Below are positions 1-10,619 of a stretch of DNA of 64,000 nt, piece by piece. Location of the stretch: NCBI GenBank assembly GCA_032871835.1, contig CM065296.1, positions 13,284,001 through 13,348,000 on the forward strand, in the 5' to 3' direction. The notes beneath the pieces were generated by a model. It was not told where the DNA came from and did not search any database. It was given only the letters and a program-made list of their open reading frames with translations. A program made the position numbers and the translations under genes. The stretch comes from Dipteronia dyeriana. Its lineage: Eukaryota; Streptophyta; Magnoliopsida; Sapindales; Sapindaceae. Within the stretch, counting starts at the first letter, position 1. The number at the start of each line of letters is the position of its first letter.

Positions 1-420
1 CCTACTAGGAACTTCAGGACGTTATGGTAAATGGATAGGACCCCTTTCAAGGATGATAAAAATGGAATTCCTAATATTGCATTGTAGGCCGACGGGGTAT
101 CCACCACTTCGAAGTCTGTCATGATATTCTGCTGGAGAGATGTGGCTCCAATGATCACTGGTAGGATTTTTGATCCCACGGGTATGATTGAGTCCCTAGT
201 GAACCCATATAGTGGTGTAGTGCAACTATTGTAACACCACAGTTTCAAGTTTAGTTTTTCCAAGGTGTCTTTAAATAGGACGTTGACGCTGCTGCCTGTG
301 CCAACGAGCACACGATGTACCATGCAGTTGGCAGTCTGTACCATGATCACCATGGGATCATCATGAGTCTACACGGTGTTGTAGGCATCTGATTCCGTGA
401 AAATGATCTGTGACAACTGA
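1..420 (-). pseudogene. Retropepsin-like protease domain of the minus-strand Tat element, inactivated
   Basis: The minus-strand translation gives VHRVLVGTGSSVNVLF, then NSCTTPLYGFTRDS, then VVDTPSAYNAILGIPFL. This is the order found in plant gypsy proteases: an active-site loop, a PLYGFTGD-like segment, and a DSPSAYNAILGR-like segment. The catalytic triplet, normally DTGSS, reads GTGSS; the aspartate codon is replaced by a glycine codon at 300-302. An in-frame stop also lies upstream of it, near 376. Both changes argue for a dead copy. The family call rests on recognisable motifs, and no alignment was run. Confidence 0.8.
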
Positions 421-599
421 GAGGGGTTTCAGGTTCTGGTCGAACTTGAAGATACCCCGCCCTTCGTCCAAACGAGGGACTTTTCTGGCGTTGTTTTTCC
501 TGGAATTGTTTGAGGTCCAGGCCAGAGTAAGCCCTCCGTTGATGGTATGTATTATCTGGATTTGTTACATCAGATCCGCCTGCTCCCTTTTTCTTTTCT

Positions 600-2370
600 T
601 AGCATGCTCGCAGATCTCAGCTTGTACTTCTTATCCAGTCTGAATGTTATCCCTGACTTGCTGTAAGAATTCTACCAAACATCCTTCCCTTATCAATGCC
701 TTAATATGATTTCACAGGTTATAGCACTCTGAAGTGTTGTGTCCCACATCTTCGTGAAAGTCACAATACTTATAATGATTCAGCTTATCGACAGGGGCTT
801 TCAAGTGCGAGCTTATGCAGCAACCTCATGTCCCAAATGACGAGATAGATTGTTTCACGAGATGTATTTAAGGGGGTGTAACGATCATACCCTCTCTCAT
901 CTCGAGCTATTGGGGCCATTGTCCTGGAAGGAGGTGAAGCTCACGGAGAAGTTCATTTTACAGGATATTTTTCCAATCTGGGTTGAGAAGTGGGGAAGCG
1001 ATATGTCGATTTATTGGGGGGTTTATTCTGGCTTTTCTGAACTTGCTCGGGTTTGGAAGCTTCCTTCTTCTGTCGCTTAACGGCTCTCATATCGTCATGT
1101 TCCATCTTGACCTTGAGTTGTTCGTCGACTTCAATTTGCTCCAGAGCCCGATCATAGGCTTCTTGGTAGGTCTCTTGGCAAAAGACCGAAAAATCTTGCC
1201 TACCTATAAATTCCTTCTGAAGTTGGTGAGGGTTTCTTTCTTGGTGAAGACCCACATCTGGATGACTTCCTTGTGGAAACGCTTGACATAAGCCCGAAGG
1301 GTTTCCCCTCTCTCCTGAATCACGTACTGTAGATGGATTGGGTCCTTTAATCAAGGCTTAACTCCCTGGAATTATGAGCAGAAATCCGTCGATAGCTTCG
1401 TGAAGGAATCCACGCTGCCAGTATGTAGCTTTCTAAACCAGATCTTAGCGTAATCCGTGAGCGTAGTTAGGAACATTCAACACATAGCAGCCCTAGTCGT
1501 GTTCTAGACCTTCATCTGTTGAATGAAGCTCTCCAAGTGGCTCAAGGGATCCTCAGTTTCGGAGAATCTATCAGTATGCATTTTGAATTTTGGCGGGAGC
1601 CCAGCCTCTTGGATTCTTCTTGTGTAGGGAGCATTCATCTCACTTAGAGGATCTTTCTTGGCCTTCTTATACTTCCCTTTCTTCATCAATTGGACCTCTT
1701 TATGAAGCTCTTACAGCTGCTCTCTCAGGCGTTTGCTCTCGGGTTCCCTCGAGTTGATCACAGTCTCCTTACTATCGGACCCTTCTTATGAACCGGAGGT
1801 CTCTACCCAGTCCCTTCTTCGGAGGGGATCTGCTTGGGGGCTTTACTGACCTTCTACTTCCCTGACTCTGGCTTCCCTCCTGAAGTCGTTGGGTGGAGAA
1901 ACTCTCCCTGCTCTCGATGGAAGGATATATGTCACGGACTTGACTTGCCTAGGTTGGTAGCTTGGCAGCGCTTCAGGAACGGGGGGTATGGGCCATAACC
2001 TATCCCGGATCGAGGGTGGGAGTCTAGCTCTGTTATAAGCTGGATCCGGAACGGTAGGTCCCAAGCGATCAAAAGTGGGTTGCCTAGCCCCGGGTCTGCT
2101 TGACTCCGTTCGATTGTAGAGGTTTGCTTGTTGGATAGTAATACCCTCAGCGAGCATTCAAAGGCGGACGTTTTCCTTGAAGGTCACCGCTTGTTGGTCA
2201 AGCTCAACCTGGTTTCCCATAGGGGGATCCAAATCCCGCACAATTGTTGGCTGGTCTGGGACCTGGCTATGGAGCCCGGATTTTCCTCCTTTCTTTAGAA
2301 CCTTTCGTGTCGATGTTGCTGAAGGTTGTCCCAACTCGCATGGCTGTCCTTGCGAAGAACGAAGCTCCAT
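600..2370 (-). pseudogene. Decayed gag of the minus-strand Tat element
   Basis: Several minus-strand reading frames join into one Gag-like protein. The N-terminal part (from a start near 2370) contains LDQQAVTFKENVRL, then a frame interruption, then LAEGITIQQA and ARQPTFDRLGP. The middle (1504-1689) contains PLSEMNAPYTRRIQEAGLPPKFKM and a SHLESF segment, the usual entry to the retrotransposon Gag domain. The segment at 953-1354 is lysine-rich with QEAYDRALEQIEVDEQLK. Near 720-780 there is YCDFHEDVGHNTSECYNL, the Cys/His motif typical of the end of Tat Gag. Stops and frameshifts separate these parts. The N-terminal part is clearly homologous to 7512-7787 on the other strand. Confidence 0.8.
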
Positions 2371-2445
2371 GACTCTATTAAAACAATAAACTTTATGAAT
2401 ATAAAGATGGTGGTGTGGGAGTTTTCCACAGATGGTGCAAGAAAG

Positions 2446-3624
2446 TGTTAAGGAGGAATTTACTCAAGATGACAAATTCCCACTAACACCCTCGAGACCA
2501 CTACCACAGAGATGGTGGTCGGGGTCGGTACCTTTGATACCTAACCTGCTTAGATAAAAATGAATGTTTGTATAACAATAGCAAGTGGGGACTTTAGTAT
2601 TGATTACTCGTGGTATACAGAATTCTCATCATACGCTCACTATCTCTCTACAACGTAGGAAGGTGGTGACTTCGTGCAAGTCGAATAGTGGATATGACGA
2701 TGGCTGTGTTTTGATCACAAAATTTAGGCCCGACGTGATTCTCCTTTTCTCTCCTTTTTTCTACCCTGTTCTCTATATCTCTTTTTTAAGGTATATTTAT
2801 ATACAACCGAATCAATTTGAATGGGTGTATCTCCCGCCTTGATTCTCTGAACTTACTCCCCCCTTATTGGACGAGATTCTCTATTTGAAAGTCGTTGACT
2901 CCGAGTAAATAGCGGAAGCGATGATATTGTTGACGAAGATAAGTTTACTTCCTTTTTGGAATCAAACTCTTGACTTGCATGTAAATGCTGGTTATTACGT
3001 AGATATATTCCTGTATGTACTTATGGCATGATTCTTCATGAAGGTTGTTGAGCTAGCCATTCTTAGTTTTTGTAGAGCGAGGTAGATCTATACTTTGATT
3101 CCATTTTTGGAAGCTTGGAATGGACACCGTAGAAGGCATTCCTATGAGGTAACATGGAACTGATTCACTTAGAGGCCCTCTTCCTCCTTGTATCGTGGAG
3201 GGAACAGTAGGCTTCTGAAGAGGTTGGTGGGCTTCTCGTTCAGGCTATGAATTAAGTTTGACCTCTAAAATCCTTAACCCGGATAGGGCTTGCTTTACTT
3301 GTCGGGTTTCTTTCGAATGTTTCTTGAGCTTGACGACCCCCCCCCCCTAGCTTTTACCGGGTGGTTGAGAAGCCCGACCCCAGGAACTGAGGTTCCCAGG
3401 TAGGTGGCATCAAGAAGCCCGGATTCCAGTGTTTGCATGGGGGTTTGACCTGGTCGTGCATAGCTTCTTCCCTGATAGTTTTGAAGCCCGGCGATCCCTT
3501 TGTGCTTCTGTGGGGTAGTTTAATGGTACATCCGGGGTTTCATGAATGTCGACTTTGGGCTTCGATTTGGGCTGGGAGAGTGGAAAATTTCTGTTTAACC
3601 CCTAGCCAAATTTTACTATTAACA
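2446..3624 (-). repeat. 5' LTR of the minus-strand Tat element (about 1.18 kb)
   Basis: On the minus strand this begins TGTTAATAG and ends CCTTAACA, with inverted termini TGTTAA/TTAACA. A TATA-like stretch (TATATAAATATA) lies near 2785-2800, and a run of nine or more C lies near 3340. It matches the plus-strand LTR at 21879-23059 in several blocks and has nearly the same length (1179 versus 1181 bp), which is how the ends were placed. No flanking duplication could be confirmed because the partner end is outside the window. Confidence 0.8.
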
Positions 3625-4986
3625 ATTAGTTTGGTGGTTAAGGAATAGACATAACGAATTTATGTTTTTCAGCTTGCAATAACAACCCAATTTTCCTTTT
3701 CCATGTGACATAATTATCATCAGTTAAAATATTATATTTTAGGATATTGATTAGGGATGGGGTTATGATTTCTTTATATTAACAAAAATTATATAAGTAA
3801 ATAATCATGATAAAGCACTTTTGAATATTTATCTTAAATTAAATTAAATAATTCAATCATAAAAATTCAACGGTGATCCAACACCCATAAATGTCACGCC
3901 TTCTTTGGGAGTACACACCATTTACTAGTTGGACTAGGTCTCACCTAATTGTTAACATAACAACCAACGTTTTCTATTTTAGCCTTGCAGTTTTATTAAC
4001 AAGAACTCTTGGGAGGATATTAATAAAATTACATTGAGTGTGTTACCAAGTTATCGATCTTCAATATAATCCCTCACGAATATCCCTCCTTTGGGAGTCG
4101 ATATCGTTTGGGCTAATTGTCTAGTATATCCTTGTAAAGAAGTATCTTGCTAAATTCCATTTATGAATACCTCTTGGGAGGTTATTCACGAAACATAAAG
4201 CTCAACTAAACTTGGAGGCCTTAGGTATTCTAAAACACCTTCTTCCACACAATTGTTTAAGACGTGTGATCGAATTCCAAAGAATGATTTACCAAGTTAT
4301 CTAGATGCCAATTTAGATACTTAAACCATTCAATGCATGTTCATACCAAAAGAGATATATGAGTGGCATTCCTATTCTATATGACATGTTATCAAACAAT
4401 GACAAATATTGCAATATTTACAAAAATATAAATAGCTACAATTTTGGCCCATCCTAGAAAAACAAGTAAATTACATATGTCTTGGAATACAAAAAACACA
4501 TTTCTTGGCGAACAAGTCTTCACGCGACATTCGTCGTACGGACTCTCTCGACTGCCTCCCATGGGCATGCGCACCCTTGGCCCTTACCCATGGGCGTGCA
4601 CATGCCACAAACCCATAAAGGGCCGCCATGCGCAGCCCATGGCTTCCATAGGTTGTCGTGCGCAGCTCATGCCACAACAAACGTGGATGTGTGCTCTTCG
4701 CACGCACATTCGTTGTTACGGCTCACACGGTCCCAAACTTGTTCCGATTGCTCCTTATTCTTCAAACTTTCGAGTCTTCGATACTTGAATGTATTACAGA
4801 AGAATTTAAATAATAAAATATTGCAGTTCTTTTTTACTTATTACAACAACAACAACAACAAAAAAACTTAGCAACTACCAAGAACGAAATTACGGTGATG
4901 ATAGACCACCCTTCTTGTTACAATCCCAAAACAAAATTACATTGAAATTCTAGGACCAAAATTAAGCAATAACAAACCACATATAA

Positions 4987-5043
<57 letters not shown>

Positions 5044-5167
5044 ATACATTCAAATGTAAATATATATGTGAATACCTAGAATGTCATCACTTTTTAAAAC
5101 ATGCATATTTACAATAAAAGAAAAAGATTCACGAACACATACATCAATTAATCAAGGGTACAACCAG
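3625..5167. mobile_element. Non-coding retroelement interior, probably part of the element with the 5182-7385 LTR
   Basis: There is no credible coding sequence. The stretch lies between the Tat LTR end (3624) and the primer-binding site at 5168-5179, so it would be the interior of a minus-strand element cut short by the Tat insertion. It contains a recurring TTGGGAG-type motif (near 3907, 4010, 4090 and 4172), a GC-rich patch with CCCATGGGC palindromes (4556-4720), a short run of CAA repeats (4845-4860) and an (AT)n microsatellite (about 4988-5042). A large non-coding retrotransposon derivative is possible but not shown. Confidence 0.45.
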
Positions 5168-5179
5168 GCTCTGATACCA
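5168..5179 (-). other. Primer-binding site complementary to initiator Met-tRNA
   Basis: The minus strand reads TGGTATCAGAGC, the standard initiator-Met primer site of plant Ty1/copia and many gypsy elements. It lies two bases inside the LTR end at 5182. It fixes the orientation of this element (interior to the left) and supports the LTR boundary. Confidence 0.85.
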
Positions 5180-5181
5180 AT

Positions 5182-7385
5182 TGTAGGGAAAAACCCTCGC
5201 GCAGCGGAAGCATGAGAAAATTAGAAAATTATGGTTTGAGTATATGTAAAAAAAAATCTCTTTTAATAACAAGAACCTTAAGCCTAGATTAATTGATGTA
5301 TATAAAAAGTATCGTACCTTCTTTTTTTTCATGACGATTGAACTAGCGTCGAATTGAATCCGTAAGATCTTCCAATCTAATCACGAACGTGAATCACGTA
5401 GGAGTGTGGGCTCCCTTTCTTTAAATTGTATACCTGAGGATGGAAACAAACAAAATCTTCTTCTTTGTTAGTCACAATAATCCTCCAAGAGAAAAACCAA
5501 GAATGTCCGGTCACTTTTGAATTATCAATCAATTTGATTGACACTCGCGTGAACATGGATTCGATGTTGTACACAAAACCCTTTTGTTGCAAAGGATACT
5601 AGTGTACTATCGAAAACAAAACCGTTTCCTCTTTTCTCTATGTTTGGCCGAATTCTTCACACATTGAGTTGGATGGAGTTTTTTTTTATAACAATAAAAA
5701 AAACAAATAAAAAAAAACTTCGCACACCAAAAACTAAGGCTTAGTCGAAATTTACAAGTAGTATATATAGGAGACCAAAACCTCTCCTAAGAATGATTTA
5801 CTTGGTGGTTAAGAATCCTTTCCTTAGGTAGATTTACTTGGCGGTTAAAAATCCTTTTCTAAAAAGAATTTTATCCTACACCAAGACTCCTAATCCAACT
5901 CAATAGTGTATTTGTAACCATATTAAAGACTCATTAATTTGATTAGATAAATAATTTCTTTTATTTATCTACTTATCAAATATAGTCTTTAATATTAATT
6001 ATACTAACAACAACAGTATAATATTAGGAGACCATCTCCTAATAGAAAAAAAAATGACTTTTAATTAAATAATTAATTAATCACCAAATTAATTAATTTA
6101 CATTTAATTAAATAATAAAATAATATAATATAATTAAGCTATTCTAAATAGTCTTACCGCCCAACACATATATATGGGTCAATATATTATTTTCTTATTT
6201 TATTAAATCCATTTGACCTTTATAAAAAGTCCACATGTGAACTAGACCCATTCTTACGAAAAGAAACAAGTTCACATACCTCAATACAATTCTAGATGGA
6301 CCCCCAAATTGGTCCGGTAGAATATATCAAGTGATCCATGTAAGTTCGTGTGGATTGGGGATCTTGGCGGGCTATCTAGATTTATGCTCCAATAGACACA
6401 ACCCAGTCACAATCAACAATTGATTCACTAAGGTCCGATCTATTTAGTTTTAGTTCATTCCACTAAAGAACTAAAATTGAACTCTTAAATAAAGATAGAA
6501 TAAGTTGATGTTGCTCATTCATACCCCTAGCAACCTTATTGGAGAAAGTGTAACCTCGTGAAGAATACCAGTAATCTCCAAGAGCTCATAGACCATCTAT
6601 AGCTCTCCAAGTTACCATATTTACTCATATGACCACATTTTGAACTTAGATATTTTGACTTGTCCAGAAGCCATGTTGCAATAGACACTATTAAAAACTT
6701 AACGTTAAGATTTAATATCTAATACCTCAAAATATTGATGGTATTCTACTCACATTTAATAAATGGAGCCATGATGTCCATATCTATAAATGAAGTCATC
6801 TATCGATTAACAAATGAATATCACCAAACTATCGAGGATAGACTATGCTATATAATCGTACTCATTGATAGCTCAAATGATAACACTTGCAACCATAAGT
6901 CCATCATTTATCTCAAGATTGAGATAGACTCTCCGATTGTCTTCAAATGAAAAACTTTTGTCAAATGATGGTTCTAGATAAAGTATTTCATTGTGATCAT
7001 ATTCAATGCACCAAGTGCACTAGATTCTTTTGCCTAAAGACACCACACTTTGATGATTTTAGACTCATCATAACACATTTGATCCCATTCAAGGCTAGCA
7101 AGAGAATCTAAAACTTTGACAAGATAGAGGCGCCCAACCTTTTATCTTAAGTTGTGAATATTATTCAAGACTAACTAAAGAATTTTGTCTACCTCATACA
7201 TATCTAGACGTATGAACAATTCTTCTTTTCTTGTAGTCTTTTGACCTTATGATTATTTACTTTTAACAATTATAATAAGTAAACTTTTAATGCTATAAGA
7301 TTTGTTAAACTAGAAATCACTTTATTAATATGAAAAGATTGTCAAATACAATATTATACTCTTGCTATCGAGCATAATCCTAACA
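5182..7385 (-). repeat. Long LTR (about 2.2 kb) of a minus-strand LTR retrotransposon
   Basis: On the minus strand the LTR begins TGTTAGGATTATGCTC and ends TTTTTCCCTACA, directly followed by the Met-tRNA primer site. The right boundary is also set from outside: at 7386 the sequence switches abruptly to the Tat gag, which aligns with 2170-2370 on the opposite strand. The element therefore inserted into that gag. No partner LTR was found in the window, so the 5-bp duplication cannot be tested. The 2.2-kb length is large for a copia LTR. The lineage is not assigned. Confidence 0.75.
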
Positions 7386-8160
7386 CAGCCAGAGGCTGCG
7401 TAATAACCTTCGGTTGTATCAACGCGAAAGGCCCTAATAAAGGGAAAAAAATCAGGGTACCGTAGCCAAGTTCCGGTCCAGCCAACCGCTGTACGGGATT
7501 CTGTCACTCCTATGATAAGCCAGGCCGTACTCGACCAACAAGTGGCGGCCTTCGTGGAAAACATCCGTCTTCGTCTGCTCGCTGAGGGCATCGCGGTTCA
7601 GCCAGTAAATCCCAACACATATGGAGAACCATGCAGGCTAGGAACCAGGCAACCCATCTTCGATCGGTTGGAACCTCCTCTACCAAAGCCAGCCCGAGAT
7701 AGGACTGGGCCTCAACCTTTGATCAGGGATAGGCTAGGGCATGTGCCCCTAGTTCCTGGCAGACACTCACATTACCAGCCCAAGTGAGTTAAATCTACAG
7801 CGGATGCCCTGCCCCAGGAGTAGCGAGAGGCCCCTCGCCTGGCAGCTTCAAAGAGGGAAGCCCAGGCTAGAGAGGAAGGTAGCCAGTAAAACTCTCAGGC
7901 AAATCCCGCTCGTAAAGAGGACCAGGTGGAGATTGCCAGTTCTTCAGAGGGATCCGACAGCTAAGAGTTTGAGGTCAACTCAAAGAAACTGGGGAACAAG
8001 CGCTTGAGGGATCAGTTGGCAAAGCTACAAAATGAGATCCAACAGATAAATAGGGGAAAGCACAAGGAGGACAAGATGGATCTTTTGAGCGAGTTAAATG
8101 CCTCTCGAGACCAGGGCTTAACCGAGGAAGCTCCTTGCTACTCCTGATGCCATAGTCGGG
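7386..8160 (+). pseudogene. Gag fragment of the plus-strand Tat element
   Basis: The clearest frame (7512-7787) reads AVLDQQVAAFVENIRLRLL, then GTRQPIFDRLEPPLP, then PLIRDRLGHVPLVPG. It is collinear with the minus-strand gag at 1843-2370. The later part, in another frame (about 7980-8145), gives a KRLRDQLAKLQNEIQQ coiled stretch and DLLSELNAS, the point just before the Gag domain proper. There the homology stops and the tandem repeats begin. The start is missing because another element's LTR ends at 7385. Confidence 0.75.
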
Positions 8161-8680
8161 CACCACACCTCACCATGAAGAGTCTGAGTGTAAGAGCGTA
8201 GTTGTCATCCAAATCTCGAGACCAGGGACTAGCCAGAGCCTCGTTACTCTTGATGCCTTGGTCGAGCTACCATCCCCAAGAAGGGTCTGAGTGTAAGAGC
8301 ATAGTTACCATCCAGATCTCGAGACCAAGAAATAGCTAGACAGCCCTCCTGATGCCTTGGTCAGGCTACCACCCTTAAGAAGGATTTGAGTGTAAAGCAT
8401 AGTTGTAATCTAGATCTCGAGACTAGAAAATAGCTAGACAGTCCTCCTGATGCCTAGGTCGGGCTACCACCCCCAAGAAGGATCTGAGTGTAAGATCATA
8501 GTTCCCATCTAGATCTAGAGACTAGAAAATAGCCAAACAACCCTCTTGATGCCTTGGTCGGGCTACCACACCTAATAAGGGTCAAAGTGTAAGAGCATAG
8601 TTACCATCCAGATCTCAAGACCAGAATATAACTAGATAGACCTCTTGATGCCTCGATCAGGCTACCACTTCCGGAAAATA
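8104..8680 (+). repeat. Minisatellite, about 5.7 copies of a 98-111 bp unit
   Basis: Each unit starts with a CTCGAGACC-like motif and contains CCTGATGCC, GGTCGGGCTACCA and GAGTGTAAGAGCATAGTT. Units start at 8104, 8215, 8318, 8416, 8515 and 8614, so their lengths are 111, 103, 98, 99 and 99 bp plus a partial unit. They are imperfect copies. The array directly follows the truncated gag of the Tat element. Confidence 0.9.
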
Positions 8681-8981
8681 TCATAGCATGAATAACAGTT
8701 TCACCTACGGGATTGATGTCGCCACGATAAGATACCTTCCCGAATGTTAAGAAAAAAGGTATCTAGGTTGTTATAATACGGCTTTCGCTAAAATATTAAA
8801 CATCTGATTGCTACAACTCTTTAGTTTTACCTACACGTATTATTTCTTACATCACCAGTTTAAAGTTTGAACGAGGGAACATCAAAGATACAGGATACAA
8901 TGCAAGGGGACTCTTCCCTAAATGTAGGAATCCCTGCAAAGTGCTGAGAATTGGAAGTTAGATGACCACCCAGCTAGCGGG
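8681..8981. other. Spacer of the Tat element up to the copia insertion
   Basis: No coding sequence or clear repeat is seen here. The last five bases (8977-8981, gcggg) are the left copy of the copia target-site duplication. Confidence 0.5.
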
Positions 8982-9541
8982 TGTAAAGTCCTCATTTGTT
9001 GATTGGCTTCTTTCGTGAACAAACCACATTTTTTTGGGTTAATGTAAGGGTAGCTTAGGCTCTCAAGACCTCAAGAGGAGAAGCACCAAAGGTAAAATTA
9101 TTGTGCTTACTTGCTTTGAAGAGATAGTTGCACACACTCACAAATTCATGTATAACTCTTATTCATATATGTTGTGTGTTTATACTTGTGTGCATTTTGG
9201 TTTAAATGACTCTTGTTAAAATATTTGCATCTTGTAATTAAAGTTTTATGTCATGTTGGGCATTAGTATAGGATGCATCTTTATCACTCTAGGTCTTGTT
9301 GAAAATGTGTGTTTGAGTATTGAAAAAAATGGGCAGTGGGCTGGTGGTGCGCTACTCTACTAGCACAGCCTTATCAGCGCAACATTCCAGTGGATCGCTG
9401 CTTGTCATGCTCCATTGAGCTGTGCCACTCCACCAGCGCCTATTGAAAATTTAGGTTGTGCGCTGGTGGTGCGCTACTCGACCAGCGCACATAGCGAAAG
9501 CTAGAACTTTTTTTCAAAATGACCTCACTTTGGTTGAAACC

Positions 9542-9591
<50 letters not shown>

Positions 9592-10493
9592 CTATTTGTA
9601 TTCAGGTCGTGTAAGAGTTCAAAACATCATATCTTTTCCTTAGAACATATTTCAAAAGGAAAACTCTTCCAAGAACTCATCTTTAAACACTCAAAGCATT
9701 CCCATGTGTATAAAAACTTCATCTTGCACCAGCTAAGATCATTTAGAGTGCATCAATGGATAGTTTTACATCATCATATCTTGTTTGGTAAGTTCTTCAC
9801 TATCTTCTTACAAGTTAAGTGTTTTGCTTGCTAAGCCATCTCTTTAATCATTTGTATTCTCTTTAAACATATTCTAGATACAAATTAGAGATTGTTGTGA
9901 TGACATGATTGAGTGTTGTATTGTGATAGCTTCATAGGATTGTTTGATCTATGTTTAGCTAAGCTTTTTAAACATGTCATTTAGCTCTCTCGATATCTAG
10001 GATTGCATTAATTACCATCTCATTATCCTAGATAAGCATATAAGGTTTCCTTGCCTTGTTTGTTCTTTGAATATCATCATATATTCACATAGGCCATTTT
10101 ATCTCTTCATTGAGAAGTAAGACTTGTGTTGCTTCCAGGATTAGATAGCTTAAATCACAAGCAAGATGGACTAGGTTCACTTATACCGAGATTAGGTAGT
10201 GGTGGTGGATTTTAAACCGGGATTAGGTTGTAATTCCTTTGCCATTAGTGAATTCGAGGTTCGAGTGTGGTGCACTTATCAGCCCGTGGTTTTTCCCATT
10301 TTGAGGGTTTCCACTTATATCTCAGGTGTCTTTACTATTTCCGCACTTATTACACTTGTGATATTATTGTAACTAGCTAGGGGTATTTTCGTCAACTTGA
10401 CTATTAACGAAAATTTGGTAAAATTGATTACAATTTATTCACCCCCCCCCCCCCCTCTAGATTAATATTAAACACACCATAATATTTGTTTCA
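8982..10493 (+). repeat. 5' LTR of the copia element
   Basis: It begins TGTAAAGTCCTC and ends ATATTTGTTTCA, 1512 bp. It matches 16984-18486 along its whole length. It contains two GC-rich blocks with inverted repeats (9338-9500), an (AT)n tract (about 9544-9591) that probably overlaps the TATA region, and a C-run at 10442-10455. Confidence 0.95.
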
Positions 10494-10495
10494 AT

Positions 10496-10507
10496 TGGTA
10501 TCAGAGC
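10496..10507 (+). other. Primer-binding site of the copia element
   Basis: TGGTATCAGAGC, complementary to the 3' end of initiator Met-tRNA, lies two bases downstream of the 5' LTR, as is usual for copia elements. Confidence 0.95.
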
Positions 10508-10619
10508 AGGTTCCTAGACATACATAGGTGATCCTTGCTCATTTTGGTGTGTGTTGCATTTTGTGTGTTTGTGTTGATCATTCATACACTTGCATTCATA
10601 TCATTCATTCATAAACACA

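Larger units (their letters stand above)
1..3624 (-). mobile_element. Ty3/gypsy (Tat-type) retrotransposon, 5' part, truncated by the window edge
   Basis: Read on the minus strand, this runs from a 5' LTR (2446-3624) through a short leader, a decayed gag and a retropepsin-like protease to the left edge of the window. The rest of pol and the 3' LTR would lie outside. The Tat assignment rests on the gag style (a DPLSEMNAP stretch followed by PPKFKM, then a late CDFHEDVGH-type cysteine/histidine motif) and on the leader after the LTR. That leader resembles the TGGCGCCGTCTGTGG primer-site region that I recall for Tat elements, with its CpG sites decayed. A second copy of the same family lies on the opposite strand at 7386-23059. 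The element appears to have inserted into the interior of the element whose LTR is at 5182-7385. Confidence 0.85.

Noticed and set aside
4444..4871. Overlapping His/Cys-rich frames
   Set aside because: Several frames are open at once because of the GC-rich palindromic patch. No domain is seen.
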